Position numbers and translations under genes: made by a program. A DNA stretch of 64,000 bases from Triglochin maritima (Eukaryota > Streptophyta > Magnoliopsida > Alismatales > Juncaginaceae): positions 25,007,493 through 25,071,492 of the forward strand of contig OY821793.1 of assembly GCA_963682175.1 (NCBI GenBank), in the 5' to 3' direction. The stretch's first letter is position 1. Every line of letters starts with the position of its first letter. Of the stretch, positions 1 to 22,562 are shown one piece after another. A model generated the notes under the pieces. That model had not been told where the DNA came from and did no database searches. It worked only from the letters and a program-made list of their open reading frames with translations.

Positions 1-660
1 ATGAGAACCTCTACATCATTGCTCCCATGTCTACATGATTCATGGGATTTATCTTTCTTGTACACCATTTTTCATCTGAAAAGACTGCTCTTAGTATAGG
101 CTTGGAGTTTGGACCTCAAAAATACTACTTGTAGGTTAAGTAACGAAAAGTTCGTCCGGTTAACCTTTTTTTCCCCTGCGATTGCTGCGTTTAATGAATA
201 ATTACAATTCGAAGAAGTTTATAATTTACATTATTGAAGATACCCCTGGTGTAGGAAACTAATGGATTTTATGTGAACATGAATCAACATATATTCGCTT
301 AAGACAGTCAACTAACAGCGTCTTTAGGTAGTCTATTTCAAAAACAGTGTGTTTAGCTAGTCATGGTAACAACTTTATTTTTCTTCTCTCATCAAAAACC
401 TGTTCAAAATTCCACAACAAGAATAATTCGTACTGATTCCAACACAGTTGTGAAAACTAATTTTATTTCCTGCTCATGTTGAGCAAGACTTTGTCAAGTG
501 ACATGCAATAATACTTGAGATGACGTGCTAACTCTTCTATGATCTACAAGTAGATCTACTAATCATCGAAGGAAAAAATGGATGCTTTAATTTTCTCGTT
601 CCACTTGATGAATATTGTTTCCTAGTCTGTGTATTTGCTGTAACCTTTCTTTTACATGTT
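1..660. other. AT-rich sequence, no gene recognised
   Basis: No reading frame with recognisable protein similarity is visible here. The stretch precedes a plus-strand coding-like remnant and could be an intron or flank of a gene lying mostly outside the window. Confidence 0.4.
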
Positions 661-682
661 CCTCTTTGTAAAATATTCTGCA

Positions 683-1790
683 GATAGAAGGGTCGGTCGA
701 CGAGGAGTCAAGTGAGTCTGATGAAGAATATGAAGATCTAGCTATTATGCATGACGATGGGTAAGAGAATGGATATCGGTCTGACGATGACGAGCCAAAG
801 AGGTCAGCACCAGAGAGGCTAATACAACCACCACCATTTATCAAAAGATCACTGGAAAACTAACAATGCAGGAAATTTAGAGATGTACGAGCACAGCTCA
901 AGAAATTTTAGCAGCAAAAAACTTCCGTTCGACCACCACCACCTTCTTATCTTCTTACTAATCCTTAAGCGTTGAGGTGAACGAAGGACGCATTCCATGT
1001 GACTCTTTGGGATTTTACGCCAGGTAGCGCAAGCTTTGTAGTGAACAGTGGGTGAGCAAGGTTACATGTTCAGACTCATCACCCATCCTTGCTGATAATT
1101 TGATGTTAGGATGCAATGGAATATGATTGATAGCCAATAGTTGTATATATGTGGACCAGTTTCAAAGAGTGGTGGAGGCAGCACAGAAAGTACAAAGAAT
1201 GTTCAGGAAACATTCGAAGAATAAAGAAAGATTGCAGGAAAATGTCTTGTAAAATTAGACGGTCACTTCTGCAAACTTCTATTCCACGTGCTCTGATATC
1301 TGTATGACTATGTTGTTATAATAATAGTAATAATAATAACAATTTTGGCACGTATATTGTAAAATTTTACACCCTTTCAATATGCCAAATATTTCTTTTT
1401 TTATTATGAATTAGAGAAATCAAATGTTCAAAATGTTTCTGTTGCCAATTGATTATCCAGATTGACAAGCTGGATAGATTTCAAGATACAGACATCAAAT
1501 GGGTCTCTGACAGTATCATAACATGAATTTAGTGGTGGAATTTTTTAAGTCACTGAAAATGATATTCAAAGTTGACCTCTATAGAATTGTGTAAACTAAC
1601 TACGCTGCGAATCAACAAAATCAGAAGCATCAAAGAAAAAACAAACTTGAAACGTTGGAACGAAGGACTAGGAATGCGAGGAAGTTTCGGACGAGGGCGG
1701 ACGCTTGTTGAGAAAAGGCGTAGTTGCAAGCTTCCCGTTTGCTTTAGTAGATATGAAGCTGCCCAGATAACTGCAAACGTTAATTAAGGA
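683..1790 (+). pseudogene. Degenerate coding-like remnant, family not recognised
   Basis: Plus-strand frames between about 683 and 1790 read like protein but are broken by stops and frame changes. After a splice-acceptor-like CTGCAG there is an acidic Ser/Glu/Asp-rich segment (IEGSVDEESSESDEEYEDL). Further on come basic, helix-like segments such as VEAAQKVQRMFRKHSKNKE near 1170-1220, and a segment near 1680-1760 readable as LLRKGVVASFPFALVDMKL. Several in-frame stops fall inside otherwise protein-like stretches, and no intact exon set could be built. I do not recognise the family. The likeliest reading is an old pseudogene or decayed exons of a gene ending here. Chance composition bias is possible for the acidic part. 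Confidence 0.3.
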
Positions 1791-2386
1791 TAATCCAAAG
1801 CGGCTAAGAATGGAGTCTTTCATGGTCTCCAAATATAATACAGGACTTTGAAAGGTTAATTTCCCCTCTAGAGAGTTCATTAAACGTGCGAACGACCCCA
1901 AATATAACTGAGTGTCTCTGAATCATTCAGAAAAAAAATTGTTACAAAAGAAACCATGAAGTTGCCAATTCAAACAAAATAAATAAATAAATATGCAAAA
2001 GCTCTAAAGGTTATCAAACACATAATATGAAGTTGTAGACAAGTCGGATTCAAGCATTCTATAAATTTACAAGTGTTTGAATTAAGCAGCGCCATTTAAC
2101 TTTACAGAGTTCAAACTGCCTATTTTCTCGATATACATTGCCTCTGCCTTTATGCATCTAAAGTTACCTATATTCCTCCTCAGGGCACTGCCAACGCTAG
2201 AACCAAAACAACAATGAAGTATTTACAGATAATTATGGAAAGCAAAATTTATTTCATCAGCCTAACACTTATTTACAGCATATAAGGTCACACTGTTTTT
2301 TCTTCTTTTTGCCGAAAGAGGCTGATTAGCTGCTACTAGAACTGCCAACATAGTCTGTACAATAGTATGATCAGTGTGCTTGCTCG

Positions 2387-10410
<8,024 letters not shown>

Positions 10411-12922
10411 CACTTCCAAAACCCCAACTTTCTACCAAATCCAAATCGAAACGAACACAAAACAGTGGAAAAGGTCTTACCTTTACTCGATTTCCAACAT
10501 CAGAACACTACAAAAACGTCAAAAAACACGATCAGAAACGGATTTCGTTCGTGTAATAAAAAAATGGGCGGAATTGGACGGGAAAAGGTCGAAATCGCAC
10601 CTCGAGATGCGGATTTTTCGGGAGCGGCGAGGGAATCGAGGACGCTAGGGTTCGGATCGAGAACAGAATCGATTGGTGGAGGTTTTGATCGGATTTGAGC
10701 AGAGATGTGGATTTGAGGGAGGAAAATGGAAGCGGAGACAAGAACATAAAGCACTCGTGCGGAGCATCTGCGGTTATCTAATGTGGTGTTGTGACCGTTG
10801 GATTCAGAATGGACGGCTGAGATGGAGACGCGACAGGGATTTTGCTGATCAGCGTTATTAATTAATTACAATTAGGGTGCATGCAGATAACATCACCACA
10901 CATGTATTTGTGAAAATATTAGTGGATTTTAACGTGTAAATCACTTTATTGTCGGATCGTAGATTTTGTGTTTCCTTTTTTTGGAAGGGGGAGATTAGTT
11001 GATTTGTCCGATTTTTATGTAGTGAGATGATTAAAATTAGATAGTACACGTAATAAGAACTTTATGCGGGAGGCTACAATGATGGATATGTGCTCGAGTT
11101 TTTAAGTTGTGATGCTTTTAGGTTGGGACTTGGGAGGGAGTGACATGATTGCTTTTAAAATTTGGATTTTATGACTTGAAAAGGGTGGTCATTATCGAAA
11201 TAGTTGTTTGTGAATTGTTATATTTTAGACAGATTAATTAAATTCTTTCTGTCAATTCTTTCCGCTCTAATGGTCAACTCAACTAGCTCAAACACCTCCT
11301 CGGTTCGAATAACAATAGGAAATACTTTTACAGATAACAAAATAAATACAAACGAGTCTATAATTTATTTCCTTTGCATCCACAACTAATTGGCTTTTAG
11401 ATTATTCGTGTACAACATACATGTTGTCATGTTAATATTTTTTAAGGAAAAGGAAATAAAACTACAATAACAAATGGTAACATATTTTAAAGAGCATACC
11501 TACGGCATATACCTAAAAAAATGAAACATATGCGTTATATGATTAATAACAATGACATGATGCACTGTAAAAAGTGGGTGTTAATATTTTACATCCGTGT
11601 GGTTTGTGACTTAGAAATGCGATCCATGTAATCATTGACCTCATTGGCTACATGCATCCAAGTTGAAAATTTTATTATACATTTAAAGTGTAATTTGACA
11701 TAAGCATCTCAAATAATGCAATAATATAATGAGGGCATGTGAGAGAGAAAATATAAGGCTCAAATCGAGAGAATAAAAGTGTGGGTCCCGGAAAATTGAT
11801 ATTTCAATTGATAGAGACATTTGCCATACTTTATCATCGTGATTGCTTTCACAAAAAATTATCATCGTAATAGACTTAGTAATTATAAGTTGATAGCCTG
11901 TTTAGACGAGCCCAACTTGTAATCAAAACAATCAGTTCAAAAATAAACTTCGAACACGGATGCGATACAAATTTGGTCCGTCTAAATGTGAAATTGTTAA
12001 AAATTAGATAGAGAATGATAAAAGAAAGTTACCTTGATACATTCAAATATGTTAAAGAACTACGAGTATGAACTGTGATATTAAGGAAACAATGACTTTC
12101 CAGTTTCCATCGACGATTATAAGTCCATATTATTTTTGATTAAACAACCTTGGAAAACAACTCATGGATCGTAAACTAAGGTGAACTTTATAAATAAATA
12201 AATAAAAACTAAGGCCCTGTTTTGATTAAAGGTGGAATCAGGCTGTGACCTAAATTTAGTTATTATTTAAAATCGTTAAAATAGTTCCACGTCGTACAAT
12301 AAGATTGCAGAGATATGATGATTGAAAAAGTATTATCAAGAAAGTAACTTCCTTCCGAAGGGGGCAAAAGAAGGAAACTCAACTGCTTCCAAAAAAAACT
12401 TAAATCGAATGGAAATTTGAACAATAAAAGAAGAAAGAAGTTGTTTTCCTCCTTTGATAATTAACAGCACAAGACATGTATGAGGATTTGTATGGAGAAG
12501 AGAAAACATAAAATAAAATAAAAGGTGAAGCAAAATATCCAACTTTGATATGATAATGACCACGTTCGAATTATAGTAATAACTTGATGACAGCGTGAAA
12601 GAACGCATCATCTATTTATAATCATAATGTGTCGTTTCGGCAGAAATACATGCATGTACCGAAAAAACCGGATGCCAGTCACAGGTTAAGTAGGTTAAAA
12701 ATGGATCCAAAAAAGGTGCAATTCTACGATACCCACCGCCTCCCTTTCAGAGAAACACCGCTGGGAGAGCTTTTCAAACTTGAGAGACTCATCCCGTAAC
12801 AAGAGAAGGACCGACACCTGAAATGACGTCAAACTGTCAAGCTAAAATAAACTGCAGCTCATCAGATACATAACAAGATGAGTCGTGGTTTACGAAGAAA
12901 CCGAACAGCCCCACATGATATT
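10411..12922. other. Pumilio 5' flank and AT-rich intergenic DNA
   Basis: About 10411-10750 is the GC-richer 5' leader and proximal promoter of the Pumilio gene. The rest is AT-rich with no convincing reading frame. Some of 12640-12922 should be the 3' UTR of the thioredoxin-like gene. Confidence 0.5.
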
Positions 12923-15886
<2,964 letters not shown>

Positions 15887-16147
15887 GAGGTGGTGGTGGT
15901 GGTTGGAAGGGGTCTTGGAAGAATGTACTAACTCAATAAGAACAGGTTTAAGCATAGTTCGGTCCGATACGAAACGGTGACAATAAACTTAGGGAACTAC
16001 TAAACGTCGCCCCAAAACTACTTAAATCGCCCCTTGAAATTACCAAATTGCCCTTAACAATATATTTAATACCCATATCGTCCCGTGTCTATAAATAAGG
16101 CCTATGGTCTTGTATATTCATAATTTATCAGTAAAAACACCACGAAA

Positions 16148-19100
16148 ATGTCTGGCGAGGGTGATGCATCGGGTGAGGTAAGCCTGGCGCGGGGCAAATT
16201 TTGGGCCGAGCGTCTGCATTAGACGCCTCCCCCATGGTGAGGGCGTCTGCGTAGGACGCCCTCCCCATGGCCGAGGCGTCTAACGCAGACGCCTACACAA
16301 TGGGTGAGGCGTCTTATGTAGACGTCCTCCCCATGGGTAAGGCGTCTGTATTAGACGCCCTTCCCTACGGCAAGACGTCCTACGCAGACGCCTTACCGTT
16401 GGGGAAGGCATTTAACACAGACGCCCCATCCATGGGGCAGGCGTCTAATACAGACGCCTGTTTTTTTTTTTGATTTTGATTTTGTTTTTTTAATTTCGAC
16501 TTTATTTTTTAAATTTTTTAATTTCGATTTTATTTTTTTATTTTTTTAATTTCGATTTTATTTTTGTAGGTTCCAGATTTCGGTGGTGATGGAGTGGATT
16601 ACAGTGAGTTATTTCAAACTACACAAATCTTTGCAACAATCGATGAAGCAAGTAAATGGGCCAAACAAGTAGCTATCGGAGCTGGGTTTTTTTTGGTCGT
16701 GTCGTCGTACAAAACAAGATCAGATAGTCGGATGGATTGTTATTTGAGATGCGACCGGCGAAATCAAATGGAGTCTCGGGATATGGATACTGCACTTCGA
16801 AGAAACACCAAAAGAAATGGTTGCGGTTGCCGTTTCTTAATAAAAGTGGTGGAGCGACGGGATCGTGATGGATGGGTTGTGGTTTATAATAGTGGTCACG
16901 GACATCACAACCACAGACTGGCAGTTTATCCAGAGGGTCATCGTCAAATTAGTGGTCTAAGTTCTGGGGCGAAGAAGATTGTTCGTGATATGACAGAGGC
17001 GCAAGCAAAACCACGGAACATCTTGAAGGCAGTAAAAGAAAAATTCCCGGAGGACAATCCAAATCAAAGGCATATTTATAATTTCAGAGATTACATGAGG
17101 AGGACAAAATCTGAAGATCGGAATCCCGTCCAGCAGTTTCTCTACCAAGCAGTGCAGTGTGAGTACTTACATTGGATTATGGCGGATCCAGAAACTGATG
17201 TCGTCACTCACGCTTTTTTGGCACATCCGACGTCAGTCCAGTTGTTGCGGACATATCCTTTCGTTATCTGCATGGATTCGACTTACAAGACGAACAAGTA
17301 TAAGATGCCTTTGTTCGAAATGATTGGGGTCACACCAGCAAACATGAATTTCCTTATTGGATATGCGATTTTGATGGATGAATCTTACTCCAGTTATTTG
17401 TGGGTGATGGAGAAGTTGAGAGATCTGTTATTGGGGACTGTCAGCCCGACTGCAATAATAACAGACCGGGAGTTAGGCCTTATGCGACCAGTGAGAGAGG
17501 TTTTTCCTGACTCTGCTCATTTACTCTGCACATGGCACATCAACAAAGACGTATTGAATTACGCATACCACGTATTCGGCAAGAATAAGGAGATGGTAGA
17601 GACTTTGAGGCGTGGAAGATGGAGGAAAATCATGCTTTCTACTTCAGAAGCCGAGTATGATAGAGCTGTGTATGCTCTGAAAGATTTGTATAGATCGTGG
17701 CCGGCTATCACGGAGTATCTGGACACCACGTGGTTGGTGCATAAAGAAAAGTTTGTGCTGAATTGGACGAACAAAGTCCTTCATTTTGGGAACACCACGA
17801 ATTGTAGGGTCGAAAGTGCTCATTCGGCTCTAAAAGAGTGAATTTCTACATCGACTGCAGCTCTGGACACTCTTTTCGAGCGCGTCAACGCGGCTACTGA
17901 AATGCAGCTGACGAATATTCGAAACTTTCTTGAAGACTCGAGACGGCGAAATTTGACTAATTTCGGACATGCTCTATATCGTCACATAAATGGTAGAGTT
18001 TCGCATCACTGTTTGCAGTTGCTGAGTCAGGAGGTGAAGAGAATGCAACAGTTAGATGATGAAGTTGAATATCGTTGCGAGTGCGCTTTTCTGACTTCTC
18101 ATGGGATACCTTGCGCATGTACCATCTGTGGATGTCTTGAATCAGAAAACGGAATTTACTTAGAGCAGATTCATCCGTTCTGGAGGACACTTGTCATTGG
18201 GGAAGGAGCCGGGAACGCAGAGTTTGTGTCTCAGGCAGCTCAAGACGCCGAACATTTTCGCAGTCTGGTTGATGAGATTGCAGGAAGTGACCCTACCGTA
18301 ATTCGATCTGCCTCTCGGGTTTTATTCGAGCAGCTACACCCCGAACATTCGAATTTGAAAGAGCCTGCAGTAAAAACAAAGCTACGAGGTCGACCAAGGG
18401 GAAAGTCGACACGACGTAGTGGGAGTAGAGGTCGTGGTCGTTCTTCCGGTAGTGGAAGCAAAGGTCGTGGTCGATCTTCTGGTTCTTCGTCTGTGAGGGG
18501 AGGATCAGGTATACCATCCCTATATTTATTATTATTATAATTTTGTTATTTATTTCAGTAAATATGTATCTTTTGTTATTATATGTAACTGTATTTTTTG
18601 TTCATATTGTAGTGACTGGGCGGGCTGACGTAGACGACTTCCCATATGGAGATAGAATTCCAGGAATCATTATGCCATTCCTACACCAGTGGAATGATGT
18701 ACGTGCTGATGGAAACTGTGGATTTCGATGTGTCGCCGATGTTTTCCACGGTGGTGAAGACAATTGGCAACTCGCCCGTCGTTCGATTTCAAATGAGATA
18801 GCTGCGAACCCATCTTTTTATGAGCACGTATACTACGACGGTGTGGCGGAGGCTCGTCACCGGATTAATTGGGGCGGGGGACCTTGTGGCGAGAATCACT
18901 ATATGGAGACGTGGACGGACTTGTTTCCCATTGCAAATTTTTACAAGTGTGCAGTTATGTTCTTCTCTCTCGGAAATGATGGTTCATTGTACCCATGTCT
19001 TACAGTTCTACCTTGGGAGAGTCCGCCTACCGTGACGAGACCGTGCAGAGAGTTGATTATTGCTCATTTAGGGAGTTACGCTCATTACATTCGTTTGGAA

Positions 19101-19232
19101 TTGAATGAGGGATTCCCCGTACCTCCTATAGCGACTCTGTGGTATCAAATACGAGATGAGAGTGTTATTGGATGGGAGCTGGAGTACCAAAATAGGATAG
19201 CATATTGGCAACAATTATGTAATATGTTTTGA
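16148..19232 (+). pseudogene. MULE transposase fused to an OTU protease domain; one in-frame stop
   Basis: Three exons, 16148-16177, 16570-18508 and 18613-19232, join in phase to 862 codons. Visible in order: FAR1-like zinc-binding region (about residues 40-110, with CGCRF and HGHHNHR); MULE transposase core (VICMDSTYKTNKYKMP, IITDRELGLM, CTWHINKDV); SWIM-type zinc finger near CECAFLTSHGIPCACTI, where the last ligand is Cys rather than the usual His; a basic Gly/Arg/Ser linker; and an OTU-like cysteine protease domain with DGNCGFR (Asp/Cys) and a downstream His in SYAHYIRLEL. A TGA at 17839-17841 interrupts SALKE/ISTSTAALDTL, where the family suggests Trp (TGG), so this copy is probably inactive. 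The exon-1 sequence (MSG) is conserved at 20624 in the nested copy, which supports this start. Transposases of this type act in the nucleus on the element's TIRs; the role of the OTU domain is not known to me. Confidence 0.88.
16205..16462. repeat. 33-bp double-palindrome tandem repeats in transposase intron 1
   Basis: About eight degenerate units alternate the palindrome GGCGTCTnnnnnAGACGCC with a second palindrome centred on CCATGG. The array lies wholly inside the predicted first intron (16178-16569) and is followed by a T-rich tract that runs into the acceptor. Because 33 is divisible by 3 the array reads open in one frame, which explains an apparent 68-codon ORF. Confidence 0.9.
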
Positions 19233-19591
19233 TATGTTTGTATAATTATGTAATATGTTTTGATATGTTTGTACATTATATAGTGTTGCTTTATTATGTA
19301 ATATGTTTTGATATGTTTGCTTTATTTGCATTATATATAATAGTACGACAGGTTATCAAACCCAAATACAAATAATAATTGTACAACAGATAAGCAAAAC
19401 ACAAATACAAACAATAAGCGTACGACATGTTAGCAAACACAAACACAAATACAAATAATAAGCGTACAACAGATAAACAAATATAAATGCAAATACTAAG
19501 CGTACCACAGATAAGCAAACACAAATACTAAGCGTACAACAGATAAACAAATACAAATGCAAATACTAAGAGTACGGTACAACAGATCAGC

Positions 19592-20471
19592 CTACTCATC
19601 ATCCGAATCATGGTCGGAGATGCCTAACTGAGTATGCCACGAGTGTATGATCTCATCCAAATCTCCGCATGCAGCTCTGGCATCGTCTGGCAGCTCATCC
19701 CTCATCTGCAAGATTGGGTCTACAGCCCGTATCATCTTACCCATCCACTGCACATAACAATAACATTAGCGTACATTAACAAATTATACGGTACAAATAA
19801 ATATAGATAAAATGAAAAAATTACCAGATCGCCACACGTCCTATCTGGTGGTCGATCTGCTCTCCGGGAGGCACCACGGACGATGATAGGATGTGAGTAA
19901 CTACCGAACCAATCAAGATAACGTGCATCACACTCGGAGGGGTCGCGACTACGTCTGAAGTCGCCAAGGAACAGTCGGCATGATCTCGGAAATGTCCGCC
20001 AAGTCGATTCCGCTGTAGAAGCGGGGAACCTGACGTCGTACGTCGCTGCTGTCGCAGACCGCACCGCATGCTCTGGTGTCGGAATGTCAACCGGGATCAC
20101 CTGAACATATCCTAACTGACGCAAGACCCGATCGGGCATATAAGACTCTATGATATCCCGATAACGAATAAGACCCATCAATAAAGTCCTCGGGACATCC
20201 GCTGCTGGGTCAGGACCATAGGGTAACCACTCCACCTAAAGTTTAACACATTAATAATAATACATCTTAAAATTAAATAAATGGTGTAAAGTTTGATACC
20301 TCTGATGCAGTCATCTGATCTAGCCGTGCGCGGATGGAACGCAATCGTCCATCGCTATTGTCCTCGCTCCGGACAGCCCACATACCCGAACGTGGATGAC
20401 CCTCGTCGATAATCTTCCGCTCACGATGCAGGCGGAATGCAGGAAAGTACTCGTATATCCACGCCTGCAGC
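19592..20471 (-). pseudogene. Plant mobile domain (PMD, MAIN/MAIL1-like) gene, 5'-truncated
   Basis: Three minus-strand exons are visible: 20471-20300, 20235-19825 and 19747-19592, with GT-AG junctions and the stop TAG at 19594-19592. The first visible codons encode LQAWIYEYFPAF, resembling the LLQ-W-E motif of the plant mobile domain. The middle exon ends with CDARYLDWFGSYSHPII, like the domain's C-terminal Y-W motif. The 5' part of the domain is missing: the reading frame is cut by the nested MULE at 20472 and does not resume beyond its right end at 21725. PMD genes are known passengers of plant MULEs and Gypsy elements; the host homologues MAIN and MAIL1 are nuclear. Family assignment rests on short motifs. 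Confidence 0.65.
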
Positions 20472-20684
20472 AACTACTAAACGTCGCCCCAAAACTACTT
20501 AAATCGCCCCTTGAAATTACCAAATTGCCCTTAACAATATATTTAATACCAATATCGTCCCGTGTCTTTAAACAAGGTTATTGACTCAGTTTTACTAACA
20601 TTCCTAGTACCAACACCACGAAAATGTCTGGCGAAACACCTAGATCAGGCGAAGTAACGGAGGCGGATTTTTTTTTTCCGACAC

Positions 20685-20902
20685 GGGCGTCTGGCTAAGA
20701 CGCCTGTACCATCGTGGAGGCGTCTGGCTAAGACGCCTCCACCATCGTTGAGGCGTCTTAGCCAGACGCCTCCACGATGGTACAGGCGTCTTAGCCAGAC
20801 GCCTATACCATTGTCTAGGCGTCTGGTTAAGACGCCTCGACCATGGTGGAGGCGTCTTAGCCAGACGCCTCCACGATGGTACAGGCGTCTTAGCCAGACG
20901 TC
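20685..20902. repeat. 33-bp double-palindrome array of the nested MULE
   Basis: About seven units of the form GGCGTCTGGCTAAGACGCC, or its reverse complement, separated by spacers centred on CCATCG, CGATGG or CCATGG. Units occur in both orientations, so long stem-loops between distant units are possible in addition to local hairpins. Confidence 0.92.
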
Positions 20903-21257
20903 CCGTTTTTTTTAATGTTTTTTGTCAAATTAAAATTATACGGTGTGTTATCTCAAATTATTTGACGTTTCTTTGCAAATTTTCGGTGGTAACCGGTCGG
21001 ATTACAATGAGTTTTTTTGCAAGTGATGAATATTCAAAAAAATTCCAGATCCAACATTTTTAAAGTTCCAAATCCCCCGGTGGTAAAACATCATGACTTA
21101 CAAATACCACCTCGACAGCAAAATTGTTGAATCTGGAAATTTTTGAATTTTCGGTGTACCGAAGAGGTATCGGTCATCCGAATATAGTAATTATTAACTT
21201 ATTAATTAATTTAACAATTATCTAAATTTATAATCAATTATTTTTTTAAAAAAATAA

Positions 21258-21502
21258 TAAAAAATTACGGGCGTCTAACGGAGCCGCCCCCACGTAGGAG
21301 GGGGCGTCTGGCTAAGACGCCTCCCCCATGGAGGAGGCGTCTTACACAGACGCCTGTCCCAAGGGCGGAGCGTCTGGGTAAAACGCCTCCCCGATGGGTA
21401 AGGCGTCTGGGTAAAACGCCGCCCCCATGGGGAAGGCGTCTTAGCCAGACGCCCCCTCCTACGTGGGGGCGGCTCCGTCAGACGCCCGTAATTTTTTATT
21501 AT
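21258..21502. repeat. 3' hairpin of the nested MULE
   Basis: A long inverted repeat: the left arm begins ATTACGGGCGTCTAACGGAG and the right arm ends with the matching complement reading CGTCAGACGCCCGTAAT. Between them are further GGCGTCT/AGACGCC palindromes. The element at 49466 has the same structure at 50424-50542. Confidence 0.88.
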
Positions 21503-21725
21503 TTTTTTATTAAAAAGATGTTAGATGTTTTACCAGATTCGAGTACACTGGGGCGTCCGTTGGTTCATTACTGACCTCCAAAACATTATTTTTTATGATT
21601 ATAAGAGGAATATGAAGAGAGATGTGTGATAGGAGGGTAAAATGTCGCGTTATAGCAGTAGAAATGAGAGAAGGGCAAAATGGTAATTTCAAGGGGCGAT
21701 TTAAGTAATTTTGGGGCGATGTTTA

Positions 21726-22175
21726 GCAATATATATTTTTTTTGTGGTTAAAATATCTTATTTTGATAATTTATGAAAATACAGATTTTTTTTAAAAAAT
21801 GATACACAATTTGATACACTAACGACTTCATATATTAATTTTTACCCGAATAACATGTTTTGCTAAATACAACAACAAAACATTTTATCCCAAACTAGTT
21901 GGGGTGTACTAGAAATGAAACTTTAAGGAGTCACGATTCAGGCACGTGAATCACCTTCTTCCATGCATATTTTGCTAAATAATTGATCGCTTTTTTACAT
22001 GATTAATTAAGTCGTTATTCAAAAAAAAAATCAATATATCACTTAACTAGTTTCAATTTAAAAGTAATGAAAATTTTCAAATGGTACTTAATACAATAAC
22101 ACAAATTCTGACACTGGTACAGAAAAAACTGACACGATAGTACACGACACGATTGACAACTACACCCTTAACTCC
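21726..22175. other. AT-rich intergenic DNA
   Basis: No gene or repeat recognised between the MULE and the MITE at 22179. Confidence 0.5.
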
Positions 22176-22178
22176 TAA

Positions 22179-22559
22179 GATCATCCGTAACCATGACCTC
22201 AACGACATGGTCATTAGCTTTCTTTCTATTTTCTCTCTTCCACATCAACTTTTTTTCTCATTCACATCAGTTTTCTCTCTCTCCAACTCACTTTCTTCTC
22301 TTTCCTACATTAATCACCTCTTAACCACAACTCATCTCTCTCCTCTACATCATTTTGGGGTCGATTTTGAAAGAAAAAAATCTTAAAAAATTCCAAAAAA
22401 ATCAAAAACGTATTTTCAAAAAAAAATTTAAAAAGATTAAAACTAATTTTATAAAATCAAAACAAAAAAACTTTAAAAAACATGCTGGAGCAGACGACCC
22501 GATCCTCAAGACCGGGTTGTCGGGATCGTCTCAAGTCGGACGACCCGTTAAAGATGGTC
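22179..22559 (-). mobile_element. Harbinger-type MITE, copy 4 (reverse orientation)
   Basis: The ends GATCATCCGTAACC and (complement) GACCATCTTTAACG are flanked by TAA on both sides (22176-22178 and 22560-22562), the TNA duplication of PIF/Harbinger elements. Internal sequence is the reverse complement of the copies at 34690, 35358 and 46482, including the GACGACCCG block, the A-rich tract and the CTTTCTTCTCTTTCCTACA segment. Non-coding. Confidence 0.85.
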
Positions 22560-22562
22560 TAA

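Larger units (their letters stand above)
15995..20471 (+). mobile_element. MULE with transposase-OTU and PMD genes; right end lost or interrupted
   Basis: The left terminus (ACTAAACGTCGCCCCAAAAC onward) is repeated almost exactly at 20472 and inverted at 21725, so it is a terminal inverted repeat of the same family. The element carries a plus-strand transposase gene (16148-19232) and a minus-strand plant-mobile-domain gene (19592-20471). Its right half is interrupted at 20472 by a nested non-autonomous relative, and no separate right terminus was found beyond it. No 8-10 bp target duplication could be read. Transposase type and long TIRs place it in the Mutator-like superfamily. Confidence 0.85.
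20472..21725 (+). mobile_element. Nested non-autonomous MULE
   Basis: A 1.25-kb element. Its left end matches the left end of the 15995 element over about 110 bp, and its right end (near 21670-21725) is the inverted copy. It keeps the transposase start context (CACGAAAATGTCTGGCG, ATG at 20624), a palindromic array at the position of intron 1, and a remnant of the start of exon 2 (TTTCGGTGGTAAC near 20980), but no transposase beyond. It interrupts the PMD gene, so it is younger than the outer element. A close relative lies at 49466-50769. Confidence 0.85.

Noticed and set aside
16267..16473. Open frame of 68 codons over the palindromic array
   Set aside because: It is the 33-bp repeat read in one frame inside the predicted intron; the length is divisible by 3, so openness is expected.
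20685..20902. CRISPR-like regularly spaced repeats
   Set aside because: Units are internally palindromic, directly adjacent, occur in both orientations and lie in a plant transposon; there are no unique spacers and no cas genes.
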